64,000 bases of DNA from Sphingomonas sp. Ag1 (lineage in GTDB: Bacteria > Pseudomonadota > Alphaproteobacteria > Sphingomonadales > Sphingomonadaceae), in NCBI RefSeq assembly GCF_000980895.1, contig NZ_LAZX01000094.1, positions 806,001-870,000 of the forward strand. Direction: 5' to 3'. Every line of letters starts with the position of its first letter. Position 1 is the first letter of the stretch. Shown in pieces: positions 31,029 through 39,969 of the stretch. The notes beneath the pieces are model-generated. The model was not told the origin of the DNA. It saw only the letters and a list, made by a program, of their open reading frames with translations, and ran no database searches. A program made the translations under genes and the position numbers.

Positions 31029-31205
31029 CAATGCGCGCGTCCAATTTCGACGCAAGCAGCGACGGGCTTTCCCATTCTTTCGCCCGCAGTCAGGGCAAAG
31101 AGGAAGGGCGTTGATCTCCCCGACCGGCCACATGGCACGCTCGCGGCCACATGCGAGCTCGGCCGAGCCGCATGTGCCAGTCAGATCAATCACTTAGCTG
31201 AGATC

Positions 31206-31225
31206 TGGCTGGGGCGGCAGGATTC
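31206..31225 (-). other. attL: left copy of the 20-bp island repeat, tRNA 3'-end sequence
   Basis: The 20 bases TGGCTGGGGCGGCAGGATTC are repeated exactly at 42008-42027. On the minus strand this is the 3' end of a tRNA: CGCCCCA acceptor strand, discriminator G and CCA. At this copy the T arm continues in full (GCAGG-TTCGAAT-CCTGC, 31217-31233). The rest of the tRNA is absent here. The integrase gene starts 80 bases away, as expected for an attachment site. Confidence 0.85.
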
Positions 31226-31230
31226 GAACC

Positions 31231-31317
31231 TGCTACAGCTTCTCTCTCTCGAGGGGCGTGCACCCATTGACGTCACTGGCTAGGTGCTACAGTGCACCGC
31301 TACAATGGCTGCTACAA
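31231..31317 (+). repeat. TGCTACA repeats beside attL, likely integrase arm sites
   Basis: Four copies of [TC]GCTACA[AG] lie at 31231, 31285, 31298 and 31310. The last three are 13 and 12 bases apart, about one helical turn. The third ends at the integrase ATG (31305) and the fourth lies inside its first codons. The same element, with 12- and 13-base steps, recurs at the other end of the island (41934, 41946, 41959). They fit arm-type binding sites that could also repress the integrase promoter. Confidence 0.6.
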
Positions 31318-32984
31318 CGACGATCCTCGCTCGATATATGTGGAAGCGACCGGGCATAGACATCTGGCAGCTGCGCAAGCCCGTGCCTGCCGACGTGCAG
31401 CGTGCTTTCGGTCGGAAGGTGGTTACTCGGTCTCTAGGGTCGAGCGACGATCGCCTAGCGACCATCGCCGCGTTGGCGATCCTTGGTGACTTGGAGGAGC
31501 AATGGAGCGCCTTGCGCAGCGGGACTGCGACAAGAACGATCTTACCCAGCGCGCTCGCCACCGCCGGCGAGCCCCCCGAGAGCGTCAAGCGAGCCGTTGT
31601 CCGAGCTGCATACGAGCAGGTCCTCGGCGAACTCGAAGCACGCGACAATGCGCGCTTCCTGAGCGATCGCGCCGCCTTCGACGAAAGCTCAGAGCACCGT
31701 CGTAAAATGGCCCGCGAGCTGAACCGCGAGGTCCGAGCGGGCGACCTCACTAGGTTCGTCGCGGTGACCGACCGGCTACTTGCTAACCGTGGAGTCGTCG
31801 TAGACCGAGAGTCGTCGTGGTTCGATGACCTCGTGCAATGCGTAGCGACCGCCGTGCTTGACGCGCTGGGTGTCGCGATCCGAGGTGATGAGGGAGTGCT
31901 GGACCCGAAGCCAACGACGTCGGTGGTCAAGGCAGCGTTGGACCCGATCGAACCCGCGGCCGCCGCGAAGGACATCAGGTTCTCAGATCTCGCCGACGCC
32001 TTCATGCGCCAATGGCTTGCAGGTCGCAGCAGCACAAAGGAGACGAACACCGAGCCGCAGAAGCGCGCCACGTTCCGCCTGTTCAGCGGCTTCTTCGACG
32101 ATCGACCGATCCGCGGGGTTCGGCCAGAGGACGCCGCGACGTTCTTCGACATATTGCGTCTTCTTGACCCAAATTGGGCTCGGTCGCCCGCTGCGCGGAG
32201 CTTGCCTTGGCAGCAGCTCATCGAACGTTACGGCGATCGCGACCGGGGACTGTCAGATGCGACGATGAACCGACACCTCCAAGTGCTTCAAGAGCTTTGG
32301 GCATGGTCCAAGAAGCGCGGCCACTGCGAAGGTGAGAACCCGTTCCACGGCTTCCACAAGAAGCTGCGCCCCGGTTATAACGTCGCCCCATACCTAGCCT
32401 GGGAGGATGCTGAGCTACGTCAGCTTCTTGAACCAACCCCCAGGCGCTCAGACCTCTTGGAGCTCATCCTCGTCGGCATGTTCACGGGCATGCGATTAGA
32501 CGAGATCGCTTCCCTCACATGGGGTCAGCTGCGGGCCACCGAAGAAGGCGGCGCCAGTATCCCCTACTTCCAGGTCGAGGACGCAAAAACCCCCGCTGGG
32601 AACCGCAAAGTGCCGGTGCACAGCGATCTGTCGTGGCTGCTTTCTCGAGCACGCGGCGCGGACGAGGATCGCATCTGGCCGACCTTCAACGAAGAGGGAC
32701 GAGCGAAGAAGCCGGGTGCTGATGCCGGTCGAGAGTTCTCACGCTTCAAAGCGTCCCGCGGCTTCCAGAGCCGGGTCAAGGCGTTTCACTCGTTTCGCAA
32801 GAACGTGACACGCATGATGGAGCGCGCTCAAGTGCCAGATAACGACTGGGCTCAGATATTTGGCCACGAGCGCGGCTTCACGTACAGGGTCTACAACCCC
32901 GACGGCATCAGCATGACCCGGCGCGCCGAGATCATCGGGTTGATCAGCTACCCGGGCATCAACATCCCGCACCCACGTGGCTGA
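31305..32984 (+). CDS. tyrosine-type site-specific integrase of the island
   Basis: The 559-residue recombinase has an N-terminal arm-binding-like part (YMWKRPGIDIWQLRKPVPADVQ), a SAM-like core-binding domain and a C-terminal catalytic domain. The catalytic residues are Arg397 in GMRLDEIASLTW, Lys in the VEDAKTPAGNRKVPVH hairpin, His495/Arg498 in HSFRK, His521 in GHERG and a Tyr at 527 or 530. It is longer than most phage integrases because of a roughly 200-residue insert after the N-terminal region. The ATG at 31305 is used; a GTG at 31284 overlaps the arm repeats. Confidence 0.93.
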   Translation: MAATTTILARYMWKRPGIDIWQLRKPVPADVQRAFGRKVVTRSLGSSDDRLATIAALAILGDLEEQWSALRSGTATRTILPSALATAGEPPESVKRAVVRAAYEQVLGELEARDNARFLSDRAAFDESSEHRRKMARELNREVRAGDLTRFVAVTDRLLANRGVVVDRESSWFDDLVQCVATAVLDALGVAIRGDEGVLDPKPTTSVVKAALDPIEPAAAAKDIRFSDLADAFMRQWLAGRSSTKETNTEPQKRATFRLFSGFFDDRPIRGVRPEDAATFFDILRLLDPNWARSPAARSLPWQQLIERYGDRDRGLSDATMNRHLQVLQELWAWSKKRGHCEGENPFHGFHKKLRPGYNVAPYLAWEDAELRQLLEPTPRRSDLLELILVGMFTGMRLDEIASLTWGQLRATEEGGASIPYFQVEDAKTPAGNRKVPVHSDLSWLLSRARGADEDRIWPTFNEEGRAKKPGADAGREFSRFKASRGFQSRVKAFHSFRKNVTRMMERAQVPDNDWAQIFGHERGFTYRVYNPDGISMTRRAEIIGLISYPGINIPHPRG

Positions 32985-32991
32985 TCGCTGT

Positions 32992-33005
32992 AGAACTTTA
33001 GTTCT
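32992..33005. promoter_or_regulatory. dyad AGAACT-TT-AGTTCT, candidate operator
   Basis: A perfect 6-bp inverted repeat with a 2-base centre lies 8 bases after the integrase stop and 20 bases before the XRE-ImmA/IrrE start. A dyad of this size just before an XRE-type gene is a likely site for self-regulation by that protein. Confidence 0.45.
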
Positions 33006-33025
33006 CTCGTGTGCATGGTGAGAGC

Positions 33026-34219
33026 GTGGCTGGGCCTAACCCCGAGATCCTGATCTGGGCGCGAGAGACTGCCGGTCTCGACCGGGTGACGGCTGCCAGG
33101 AAGATCGGCCTAAAGTCGGCCAAAGGCGTACCCGGCGAGGAGCGCCTCGCCGCGATAGAAGCCGGCGAGATCGCTCCCTCCCCGTCCCTGCTGCGTCGCA
33201 TGGCTGCTCAGTATCATCGTCCACTGCTGACCTTCTACCTAGCTAAGGTGCCTGCGCCACCGCAGGTGGGGGAGGATTTTCGCACCCTACCTGACCGAGG
33301 CGACACGTCTAACGTGCTCCTCGCGACGTTGCTTCGTGATGTGAAAGCGCGACAAGCGCTCGTCCGAGAGGTGCTCGAGGACGACGAGGACGCCGCTGAG
33401 GTTTCGCTGGTAGGGGCGGCCGCCGGTGTGACCACCGCAACCGCGTTGGCGGATGCGATGGTGAAGGCGGTCGGCTTTGACCGAGCAACATATCGTGCTC
33501 AAGGACGAGCTGAGGACGCCTTCAATTATCTTCGCGGATTGATCGAAGCAACCGGCGTGTACGTGCTGCTCGCCGGAGACTGCGGGCATTGGTCGACCGC
33601 GATCGACGTCAGCGTATTTCGTGGCTTTGCGCTCTCGGACGAGCTCGCCCCCTTCATCGTCGTCAATGATCAAGATGCAAAAGCTGCTTGGTCGTTCACG
33701 CTCCTACATGAGCTCGCCCACCTTCTTCTAGGCGTAACAGGCGTCAGCGGTGGCGCTCCGAGCGCCGGCATCGAGCAACAGTGCAATGACGCCGCCGCGG
33801 CAGTGTTGGTTGATGAGGCCGAGATTGTTGCACTTCAGAGCCTACTCCGTGGTCGCGCGGAGGACATCGCGCACATAGACGCGCTCGCAGATCGCGCTCG
33901 CATAAGCCGCACGATGGTCGCTTATCAGCTCTTCCGTGTCGGCATTATCAATGCAAGTCGCTGGGGTGAACTGCGCGATACATTCCGAGCGCACTGGATT
34001 GCTCAGAAGGAACGCGAGCGGGAGAAGAGTCGTGGCAGGGAAGGTGGTCCCAATTGGTATGTAGTCAGGCGGCATCGTCTAGGCGCTGCGATCCTCGCAT
34101 TGGCCAGACAGGGAATGTCTGACGGCTCGTTGACCCCTACGCGAGCTGCAAGGATGCTCGGCGTGAAGCCCATGAATGTTTACCCACTACTCGCTGAGAC
34201 GCGGCGGGTGATGGCCTGA
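33026..34219 (+). CDS. XRE HTH plus ImmA/IrrE metallopeptidase-domain protein
   Basis: The 397-residue protein has an N-terminal lambda-repressor-type HTH (AGPNPEILIWARETAGLDRV to about residue 60) and a central ImmA/IrrE zinc peptidase motif LLHELAHLLLG with intact HExxH. A C-terminal extension contains further helices (SLTPTRAARMLGVKP). Such proteins are antitoxin/regulators that can cut a repressor. The GTG at 33026 gives the family start MAGPNPEILIWARE; a GTG at 33011 is also open. Its TGA overlaps the ATG of the DUF4411 gene (TGATG), a common pair in islands. Confidence 0.85.
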   Translation: MAGPNPEILIWARETAGLDRVTAARKIGLKSAKGVPGEERLAAIEAGEIAPSPSLLRRMAAQYHRPLLTFYLAKVPAPPQVGEDFRTLPDRGDTSNVLLATLLRDVKARQALVREVLEDDEDAAEVSLVGAAAGVTTATALADAMVKAVGFDRATYRAQGRAEDAFNYLRGLIEATGVYVLLAGDCGHWSTAIDVSVFRGFALSDELAPFIVVNDQDAKAAWSFTLLHELAHLLLGVTGVSGGAPSAGIEQQCNDAAAAVLVDEAEIVALQSLLRGRAEDIAHIDALADRARISRTMVAYQLFRVGIINASRWGELRDTFRAHWIAQKEREREKSRGREGGPNWYVVRRHRLGAAILALARQGMSDGSLTPTRAARMLGVKPMNVYPLLAETRRVMA

Positions 34220-34719
34220 TGCTCTACCTGCTGGACGCGAACGCGCTGATCACCGCGCATAACACGTGGTACGGACAAAGACGTGTCCCAGAGTTCTGGC
34301 ATTGGCTCCTGCACCTGGGTCAGCGGGGCGTGGTAAAGATGCCCGTCGAGATCTATGCAGAGGTGGAGAGCGGTACGGACGAACTCGCCGTATGGATGCA
34401 TGATGCGGCGACGAAGCGGGCACTTCTGCTCGACGAGGCTAGTAATGCCGACAGCATTCAAGTCATCATGAGCCTCTACGGCGACACGCTGACTGAGGCT
34501 GATCTAATTACGATGGGTCAAGATCCTTTCTTGATCGCCGCAGCGCTCGGCTATGACGACCGACGAGTAGTCACCGCGGAAGTTTCGAGGCCGTCGAGAA
34601 CGGGTCCTCGACGGCATGTTCCTGACATCTGCGACGACTGTGGCGTAAGCTGGATGCACCCGGTCACATTTATTGGCGAGCTCGACTTCTCGACCGATTG
34701 GGAGAGCAAGGCCGCCTAA
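34219..34719 (+). CDS. DUF4411 (PIN-like) protein, likely toxin of a toxin-antitoxin pair
   Basis: The 166-residue protein begins LYLLDANALITAHNTWY, with the first acidic residue of a PIN-like nuclease fold, and continues with VEIYAEVESGTDEL and DPFLIAAALGYDDRRVVTAE. These are the conserved points of the DUF4411 family. It is coupled to the upstream XRE-ImmA/IrrE gene by a one-base TGATG overlap. PIN-like proteins are usually ribonucleases, so a toxin role is likely, though not shown for this family as far as I know. Confidence 0.8.
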   Translation: MLYLLDANALITAHNTWYGQRRVPEFWHWLLHLGQRGVVKMPVEIYAEVESGTDELAVWMHDAATKRALLLDEASNADSIQVIMSLYGDTLTEADLITMGQDPFLIAAALGYDDRRVVTAEVSRPSRTGPRRHVPDICDDCGVSWMHPVTFIGELDFSTDWESKAA

Positions 34720-34877
34720 GATCACATTGATGGTCGGCCGCAGTACTCTTGTTGCTCGCAGCGCCTGTGGATGGCTCCTGCTTGCGCGTTGCAGGCACTT
34801 AGGCACTACCCGGATCAGTCACCTCGCCAAATCCTAAGACTTCGCTTGACGCCTTGTGGTGACCACGCGGAGGCCGT

Positions 34878-35423
34878 TCAGCGCTCAAGCACCCGATATA
34901 CGCTGGCTCGACCAATGCCCAAGCGCCGCGCGATCTCGCTCGCACCTACCCCCTCCTCCCGCATCGCACGAACGGCCTCAACGTCAACCGACGGCTTGCG
35001 CCCCTTGTAAACGCCGAGAGTCTTGGCCTTGGCGATGCCCTCGAGCTGCCGCTCCCGACGAAGCGCGGTTTCGAACTCGGCGAAGACACCGAGCATCTGG
35101 AGGAACGCTTTGCCCGCTGGAGTAGATGTGTCGACCGGTTGCTCGGTAGCGCGCAGGAACGCACCTCGTTCACGCACCTTGTCGACGATCGCTTCCAAGT
35201 CGCGAACTGATCTAGCCAGGCGATCGATGCGCGTCACCATCAAGGTATCTCCCTCGCGCAGAAATTCGAGGCAGAGAGTAAGCTCCTCGCGACCTTCGAG
35301 GGTCGTCCCGCTCTTGCGCTCGGCTCGGACGAGCGCACACCCAGCGCTGCGCAGCGCAGCCTCCTGGATGGCGCAGTCCTGATCTTCGGTGCTGGCGCGT
35401 GCGTACCCGATAATGCTTGTCAT
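34878..35423 (-). CDS. serine recombinase (resolvase/invertase family)
   Basis: The 181-residue protein starts MTSIIGYARASTEDQD with the nucleophile serine at residue 11. It has the conserved arginines in LMVTRIDRLARSVRDLE and the resolvase LGVFAEFETALRRERQLEGI, and ends with the DNA-binding HTH VGASEIARRLGIGRASVYRVL. It has the size of small DNA invertases and Tn3-type resolvases. The ATG at 35423 is used. It points away from the restriction-modification gene. Two GTCTC...GAGAC dyads upstream are candidate sites of action. Confidence 0.92.
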   Translation of the reverse strand: MTSIIGYARASTEDQDCAIQEAALRSAGCALVRAERKSGTTLEGREELTLCLEFLREGDTLMVTRIDRLARSVRDLEAIVDKVRERGAFLRATEQPVDTSTPAGKAFLQMLGVFAEFETALRRERQLEGIAKAKTLGVYKGRKPSVDVEAVRAMREEGVGASEIARRLGIGRASVYRVLER

Positions 35424-35467
35424 GGCCCTCTGTGTCTCGATAGGGTCTAGAAGATTACGAATTATAT

Positions 35468-35549
35468 GTCTCGTTATCATGGGTCAACCCATATGAGACG
35501 GGTTACGTGCCTTCCCGCACCGTCTCTCTGAGGTATACTCGATTGAGAC
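35468..35549. promoter_or_regulatory. dyad-rich region upstream of the serine recombinase
   Basis: GTCTC (35468-35472) and GAGAC (35495-35499) flank a perfect inner dyad ATGGGT-CA-ACCCAT (35479-35492). A second GTCTC/GAGAC pair lies at 35522-35526 and 35545-35549. This is the shared control region between the recombinase and the large restriction-methylation gene. Paired dyads about 50 bases apart are typical of resolvase subsites or of operators. Confidence 0.45.
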
Positions 35550-35630
35550 CTCCCATTGAAGCAGCGGTCCGATTGGAACACGGACCCTCTGGCCCGCCAA
35601 CGTCGCCGCGGCTAGGAGGCCTTGGAGGAG

Positions 35631-38600
35631 ATGACCTGCTTGACCGACACGATGCTGTTCACCGCTGGGAACCTCTTCACGAGTGACTACCTGACCCAAG
35701 GCATCACCGAGACTGCTGATTACGCCGCCGTTGACACAGCGGGTCTGGAGGTCGCGCTTGGCGCGCTGCTCGACGCCTTCCCTTATGCGACCCAGCCCAA
35801 TGAAGCGCAGACCGAAGATGACCTGATCTGGCCGGTCCTCAGCACGCTGGGCTGGACCGATGTGCTACGTCAACAAAACCTGACCGTCGCCGGCCGAGAA
35901 GACGTTCCGGACGGCCTGTTGTTCCCCAACGCTGAAGCCAAGGCCCAAGCGAACACCGACCGGCAGGAGTGGCAGCGATATAGCCACGGCCTCGCGGTCG
36001 TCGAAAGTAAGCGCTGGGGCCGGCCGCTCGACCGCGCAGGGCGTCGCGACGAGGCCACCGCCCCCTCGACACAGATGCTGCGTTATCTGCGCCGTATCGA
36101 TGACCTGACCCATGGGCGGCTACGTTGGGGCATCCTCACCAATGGCGGGCGCTGGCGGCTCTACTGGGCCGGTGCACGCTCGGTCTCAGAGGAGTTTCTC
36201 GAGATCGATCTTGCCCGCGTTCTCGGCCGCTCGGGCGATGACCTATTCGCCGACCCGCACGATCGCGAGCACTGGTTACGCGTCTTCGCGGTGATGTTCG
36301 GTCGTGCAGCGTTCCTCCCCGATGCGGGAGGCCTCACCTTCCATGGTCGTGCCCAGCGGCACGCGACCTACTACGAGGAACGAGTCGCCGCCAGCTTGGC
36401 GACGCTGGTCTTTACCGAGGTGTTTCCCGCCATCGCCTCGGCTATAGCCCGTGCAGCGCCGGCGACGCCGCTACAGGACGTACGCGATGCGAGCCTCGTT
36501 CTGCTCTATCGCTTGCTGTTCCTGCTCTACGCCGAGGATCGCGGGTTGCTGCCGATTCGCGATCGTCGATACGACGATTATGCGCTTCGCCCCCTGCGGG
36601 AGGAGATCGGGCGTCGGATGAGCCAGGGCGACGCCTTCTCGTCCAGTGCTGCGCCGATCTGGAACAAGATCAGCGACCTGTCACGGATGATCGACAAGGG
36701 GGACACCTCGGTCGGCCTGCCGCCGTACAACGGTGGCTTATTTTCAAGCGAGAAGACGCCCCTTCTCGAGAGCTTACGCATCCCCGACCAAGTAATGGCG
36801 CTGGCGATCGACGCGCTGTCGTTCGAGCGCACCGGGATGTTACGGCGCTACATCAACTATCGCGATCTGTCCGTGCAGCAGCTCGGCAGCATCTACGAAC
36901 GGCTGCTCGAACATGAACTGACGATCGAGGGCGGTACGATCAGCGTCCGCCCCAACGCCTTCGCGCGCAAAAACACGGGCAGCTATTACACGCCGGATGC
37001 GCTGGTGCGGCTGATCCTCGACCAGACACTCGAGCCCTTGATTGCTGAGCGTCGCGACGCCTTCTCCAAGGCGCTAACTTCATTGCGCCCGGCCGACAGC
37101 GAGGACTCCCGCCGACGAGAACTGGAAGTTGCGGATCCCGCTGAGGCTATCCTTGCGTTGCGGATCCTCGACCCAGCGATGGGGTCGGGGCACTTCCTCG
37201 TGAGCCTGGTCGATAGGCTGACCGACCACGTCCTCGATGCCATGGCCGAGGTCGCCGTTGCAGGCGCCGCGCTCGACCATCGGTCGCCACTTGCCACCGA
37301 GATCGTCAAGACGCGCAACCGCATTCTGGGCAACGCGCGAGCCGCCAATTGGGCGATCGAGGAAGCGCAGCTCGACGATCGGCACATCGTTCGCCGCATG
37401 GTGCTGAAACGCTGCATCTACGGCGTTGATAAGAATCCGATGGCTGTGGAACTGGCGAAGGTGGCACTGTGGTTGCACACCTTCACCGTCGGCGCGCCGC
37501 TATCGTTTGTCGACCATCACCTGCGCGCAGGGGACAGCCTATTCGGCTTTTGGGTGCGCGATGCGATCGACAGCGCCAACAGCTGGGGCGGTGGCGAACT
37601 GCTCTATGCCGGCCCCTTGCGAGAAGCACAGTCGGCAGCGGCAGCGATGCAGATTATCGAGCGGCTGACCGATGCCGAGATCGCTGAGGCTCATCAGTCC
37701 GCTGATACCTTCTACGGCGTGCAGCAGCAGGTGGCGCCACTCGACGGCTTCATGGCGCTGCTCCACGCATTCGACTGGCTCAATTTAAAGGGGCGTGAGG
37801 ACAAGGCAGCGGTGCGCGCTTGGCTGGACGGGGTGTTCGGGAACCCAATTGACATCGCGCGCGGTCGCGTAGAACCACTGCTGGAGCGGGATCGTCAGAA
37901 CGGCGAACGGTTCGGCACGATCCTGTCTCGCGCCCGAGCGCTGGCCGAAGACGAACGCTTCTTCAATTGGCAGGTCGCCTTCCCTGGCGTCTGGACTGAA
38001 TGGTCGGGCGGGGAACGCCGCGGCGGCTTTGATGCCGTGGTCGGCAACCCACCGTGGGATCGGATGAAGCTGCAACAGGTCGAATGGTTTGCTGCTCGCC
38101 GACCGGAGATCGCCCGTGCCACCCGTGCGTCTGATCGGGCACGAATGATTGCGATGTTGAAGGCAGATGGTGACCCGCTCGCCGCCGACTTTGCCTTGGC
38201 TGACGAGCGCGCGAGCGGCGCGCTGAGGATGGCGCGCACCACCTATCCGCTGTTGGGCCGTGGCGACGTGAACATCTACAGCCTGTTCGTGGAGCGGGCA
38301 CACGCGCTGGTGAAGCCGGACGGCATGGTCGGGCTGTTGACACCTAGCGGCATTGCCTCGGATCTGTCGGCTGCGCCCTTCTTCCGTGGCGTCGCAACCG
38401 GCGGGCACCTCAAGGCCCTATTCGACTTCGAGAACCGAGGCGTCTTCTTCCCAGACGTCCATCGAAGCTTCAAGTTTGCTGCGATGGTATCCAGCCCCGG
38501 CCGGACCTTTGCAGCCGCCCTCTGCGGGTTCTACCTCAAAGACGTAGCTGAGATCGCCGACCCCGAGCGGTGCTTCGCCATCCCGTCGAGCTGCTTCGCA

Positions 38601-39668
38601 GCCGTTAACCCCAACACTGGCACCGCGCCCATCTTTCGCTCTCGGCGCGACATGGAACTGACCAGCGGCATCTATGCACGCCTGCCGGTGCTAGTGGACC
38701 GATCGGGCGATGGAGCAGTTGCGGCATGGCCAGTGCGCTATGCTCGCATGTTCGACATGACCAATGACAGCCATCTGTTTCGCACACGCTCAGAGCTGGA
38801 CGAGCGTGAGGGCGCATGGCCCACCGGCGGAAACCGCTTCGCATCAGCTGCCGGCGCTTGGGTGCCGCTGTATGTCGGTCGGATGATCCACCAGTTCGAT
38901 CACCGAGCTGCCTCGGTCATGGTGAACGCTGACAACCTGCACAACGCTGCATTCAGTGGCGACGTAACTCTCGTGCAGAAGACTGATCCGACCTTCCTGC
39001 CGGCCTCGCAATTCTGGGTGGCAACGAGCGACGAAGATCATAACCGACCGACGATCGCGTTCCGTGACATAGCGCGTGCCACCGACATACGAACGATGAT
39101 CGCGTCTATGATACCGAGCAAGGCAGCCGGCAACACGGCACCACTGATCGTGTCGGACATGAGCTATGATCGGCAAGCGCTTTTGTTGGGCAACTTGAAT
39201 AGTTTGGTCTTCGACTACGTTGCTCGACAAAAAGCGCAGAGTACGCACCTTAACTGGTATATTGTTGAGCAGCTCCCCGTTGCTCCACCCACTGCCTATA
39301 ACATCCGCTTCGGTGATCGCACCGCCGCCGAGATCGTCCAGGCAAGCGTGCTAGAGCTCAGCTACACCGCACATGACCTCGCCCCGTTCGCGCGCGACCT
39401 TGGGCATGTCGATGCGAGCGGCGCCGTTCTGCCGCCGTTCGCGTGGGACGAGGAACGCAGGCTGCGACTACGCGCGCGGCTCGATGCCCTGTTCTTCATC
39501 CTGTACGGCGTCACCGATCGCGACGATGTACGCTATATCTTCTCGACCTTCCCGATCGTCGAGCGCGAGGAGACGGCGCGTTGGGGTCGCTATCGCAGCC
39601 GTGACCTGACGTTGGCGTGGATCAATGCTCTCAACGCCGGGCATCCCGATGCAGAGATCGACGGGTAA
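35631..39668 (+). CDS. Eco57I-like restriction-modification fusion protein (type IIG/IIL-like)
   Basis: The 1345-residue protein combines nuclease and adenine methyltransferase. The N-terminal part has D94 in DVPDGLLF and E125/K127 in VVESKRW, a PD-(D/E)xK nuclease core. The methyltransferase has motif I DPAMGSGHFLV (from Asp514), the YGVDKNPMAVELAK segment and the catalytic NPPW at 806-809. The long C-terminal part is presumably target recognition (ending near FSTFPIVEREETARWG). A single-gene restriction system is likely; no separate methylase or specificity subunit is nearby. The ATG at 35631 is preceded by GGAGG-type sequence; a TTG at 35622 is possible. Confidence 0.88.
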   Translation: MTCLTDTMLFTAGNLFTSDYLTQGITETADYAAVDTAGLEVALGALLDAFPYATQPNEAQTEDDLIWPVLSTLGWTDVLRQQNLTVAGREDVPDGLLFPNAEAKAQANTDRQEWQRYSHGLAVVESKRWGRPLDRAGRRDEATAPSTQMLRYLRRIDDLTHGRLRWGILTNGGRWRLYWAGARSVSEEFLEIDLARVLGRSGDDLFADPHDREHWLRVFAVMFGRAAFLPDAGGLTFHGRAQRHATYYEERVAASLATLVFTEVFPAIASAIARAAPATPLQDVRDASLVLLYRLLFLLYAEDRGLLPIRDRRYDDYALRPLREEIGRRMSQGDAFSSSAAPIWNKISDLSRMIDKGDTSVGLPPYNGGLFSSEKTPLLESLRIPDQVMALAIDALSFERTGMLRRYINYRDLSVQQLGSIYERLLEHELTIEGGTISVRPNAFARKNTGSYYTPDALVRLILDQTLEPLIAERRDAFSKALTSLRPADSEDSRRRELEVADPAEAILALRILDPAMGSGHFLVSLVDRLTDHVLDAMAEVAVAGAALDHRSPLATEIVKTRNRILGNARAANWAIEEAQLDDRHIVRRMVLKRCIYGVDKNPMAVELAKVALWLHTFTVGAPLSFVDHHLRAGDSLFGFWVRDAIDSANSWGGGELLYAGPLREAQSAAAAMQIIERLTDAEIAEAHQSADTFYGVQQQVAPLDGFMALLHAFDWLNLKGREDKAAVRAWLDGVFGNPIDIARGRVEPLLERDRQNGERFGTILSRARALAEDERFFNWQVAFPGVWTEWSGGERRGGFDAVVGNPPWDRMKLQQVEWFAARRPEIARATRASDRARMIAMLKADGDPLAADFALADERASGALRMARTTYPLLGRGDVNIYSLFVERAHALVKPDGMVGLLTPSGIASDLSAAPFFRGVATGGHLKALFDFENRGVFFPDVHRSFKFAAMVSSPGRTFAAALCGFYLKDVAEIADPERCFAIPSSCFAAVNPNTGTAPIFRSRRDMELTSGIYARLPVLVDRSGDGAVAAWPVRYARMFDMTNDSHLFRTRSELDEREGAWPTGGNRFASAAGAWVPLYVGRMIHQFDHRAASVMVNADNLHNAAFSGDVTLVQKTDPTFLPASQFWVATSDEDHNRPTIAFRDIARATDIRTMIASMIPSKAAGNTAPLIVSDMSYDRQALLLGNLNSLVFDYVARQKAQSTHLNWYIVEQLPVAPPTAYNIRFGDRTAAEIVQASVLELSYTAHDLAPFARDLGHVDASGAVLPPFAWDEERRLRLRARLDALFFILYGVTDRDDVRYIFSTFPIVEREETARWGRYRSRDLTLAWINALNAGHPDAEIDG

Positions 39669-39693
39669 TCGATGCGCTGCACAGCAGCGCGGT

Positions 39694-39735
39694 GCCTTAC
39701 CGAAATTGGCTTACCGTTTTCGCCTTACCATTTCA
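39694..39735 (+). repeat. three iterons with exact 14-bp period
   Basis: GCCTTACC, GGCTTACC and GCCTTACC start at 39694, 39708 and 39722, exactly 14 bases apart, each followed by an A/T-rich stretch. Regular short direct repeats like this are typical of binding arrays for a replication initiator, a partition protein or a regulator. The 28-bp palindrome follows 16 bases later. Confidence 0.7.
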
Positions 39736-39750
39736 GGCTTGATAACTCGA

Positions 39751-39778
39751 GGTCATGGTTGACGCGTCAACCATGACC
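39751..39778. repeat. 28-bp perfect palindrome
   Basis: The half-site GGTCATGGTTGACG (39751-39764) is followed directly by its exact reverse complement (39765-39778), with no spacer. A perfect dyad this long is unlikely by chance. It lies between convergent genes, so it is not an ordinary promoter operator; it could be a recombination, replication or partition site, or a cruciform. Confidence 0.8.
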
Positions 39779-39969
39779 GAGTCTTCGCTGACGTAGAAAG
39801 TGACGGAAAACAGCCATTCTCGATGACGGCCCATGTAGGGCAGAAATGCGCAAGGTTGATCTTTGCGATGTGAGCAGACCCCCGACCTGACCACATGTGA
39901 TATGCTGGAGTGGCCCACACCTAAGGGCGCTGGGAGCGGCCCGCTTGGATGACCACTTCCCCGGGATTG

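Larger units (their letters stand above)
39669..39969. other. 301-base convergent gap with iterons and palindrome
   Basis: This lies between the 3' ends of the restriction-modification gene and of the minus-strand module gene. It holds the iteron set and the palindrome listed separately. The remainder (39780-39960) has only short frames with no recognisable protein. Confidence 0.5.

Noticed and set aside
31206..31233. A tRNA gene on the minus strand
   Set aside because: Only the T arm and the 3' acceptor strand are present; D and anticodon arms are missing, so it is an attachment-site fragment and not a working tRNA.
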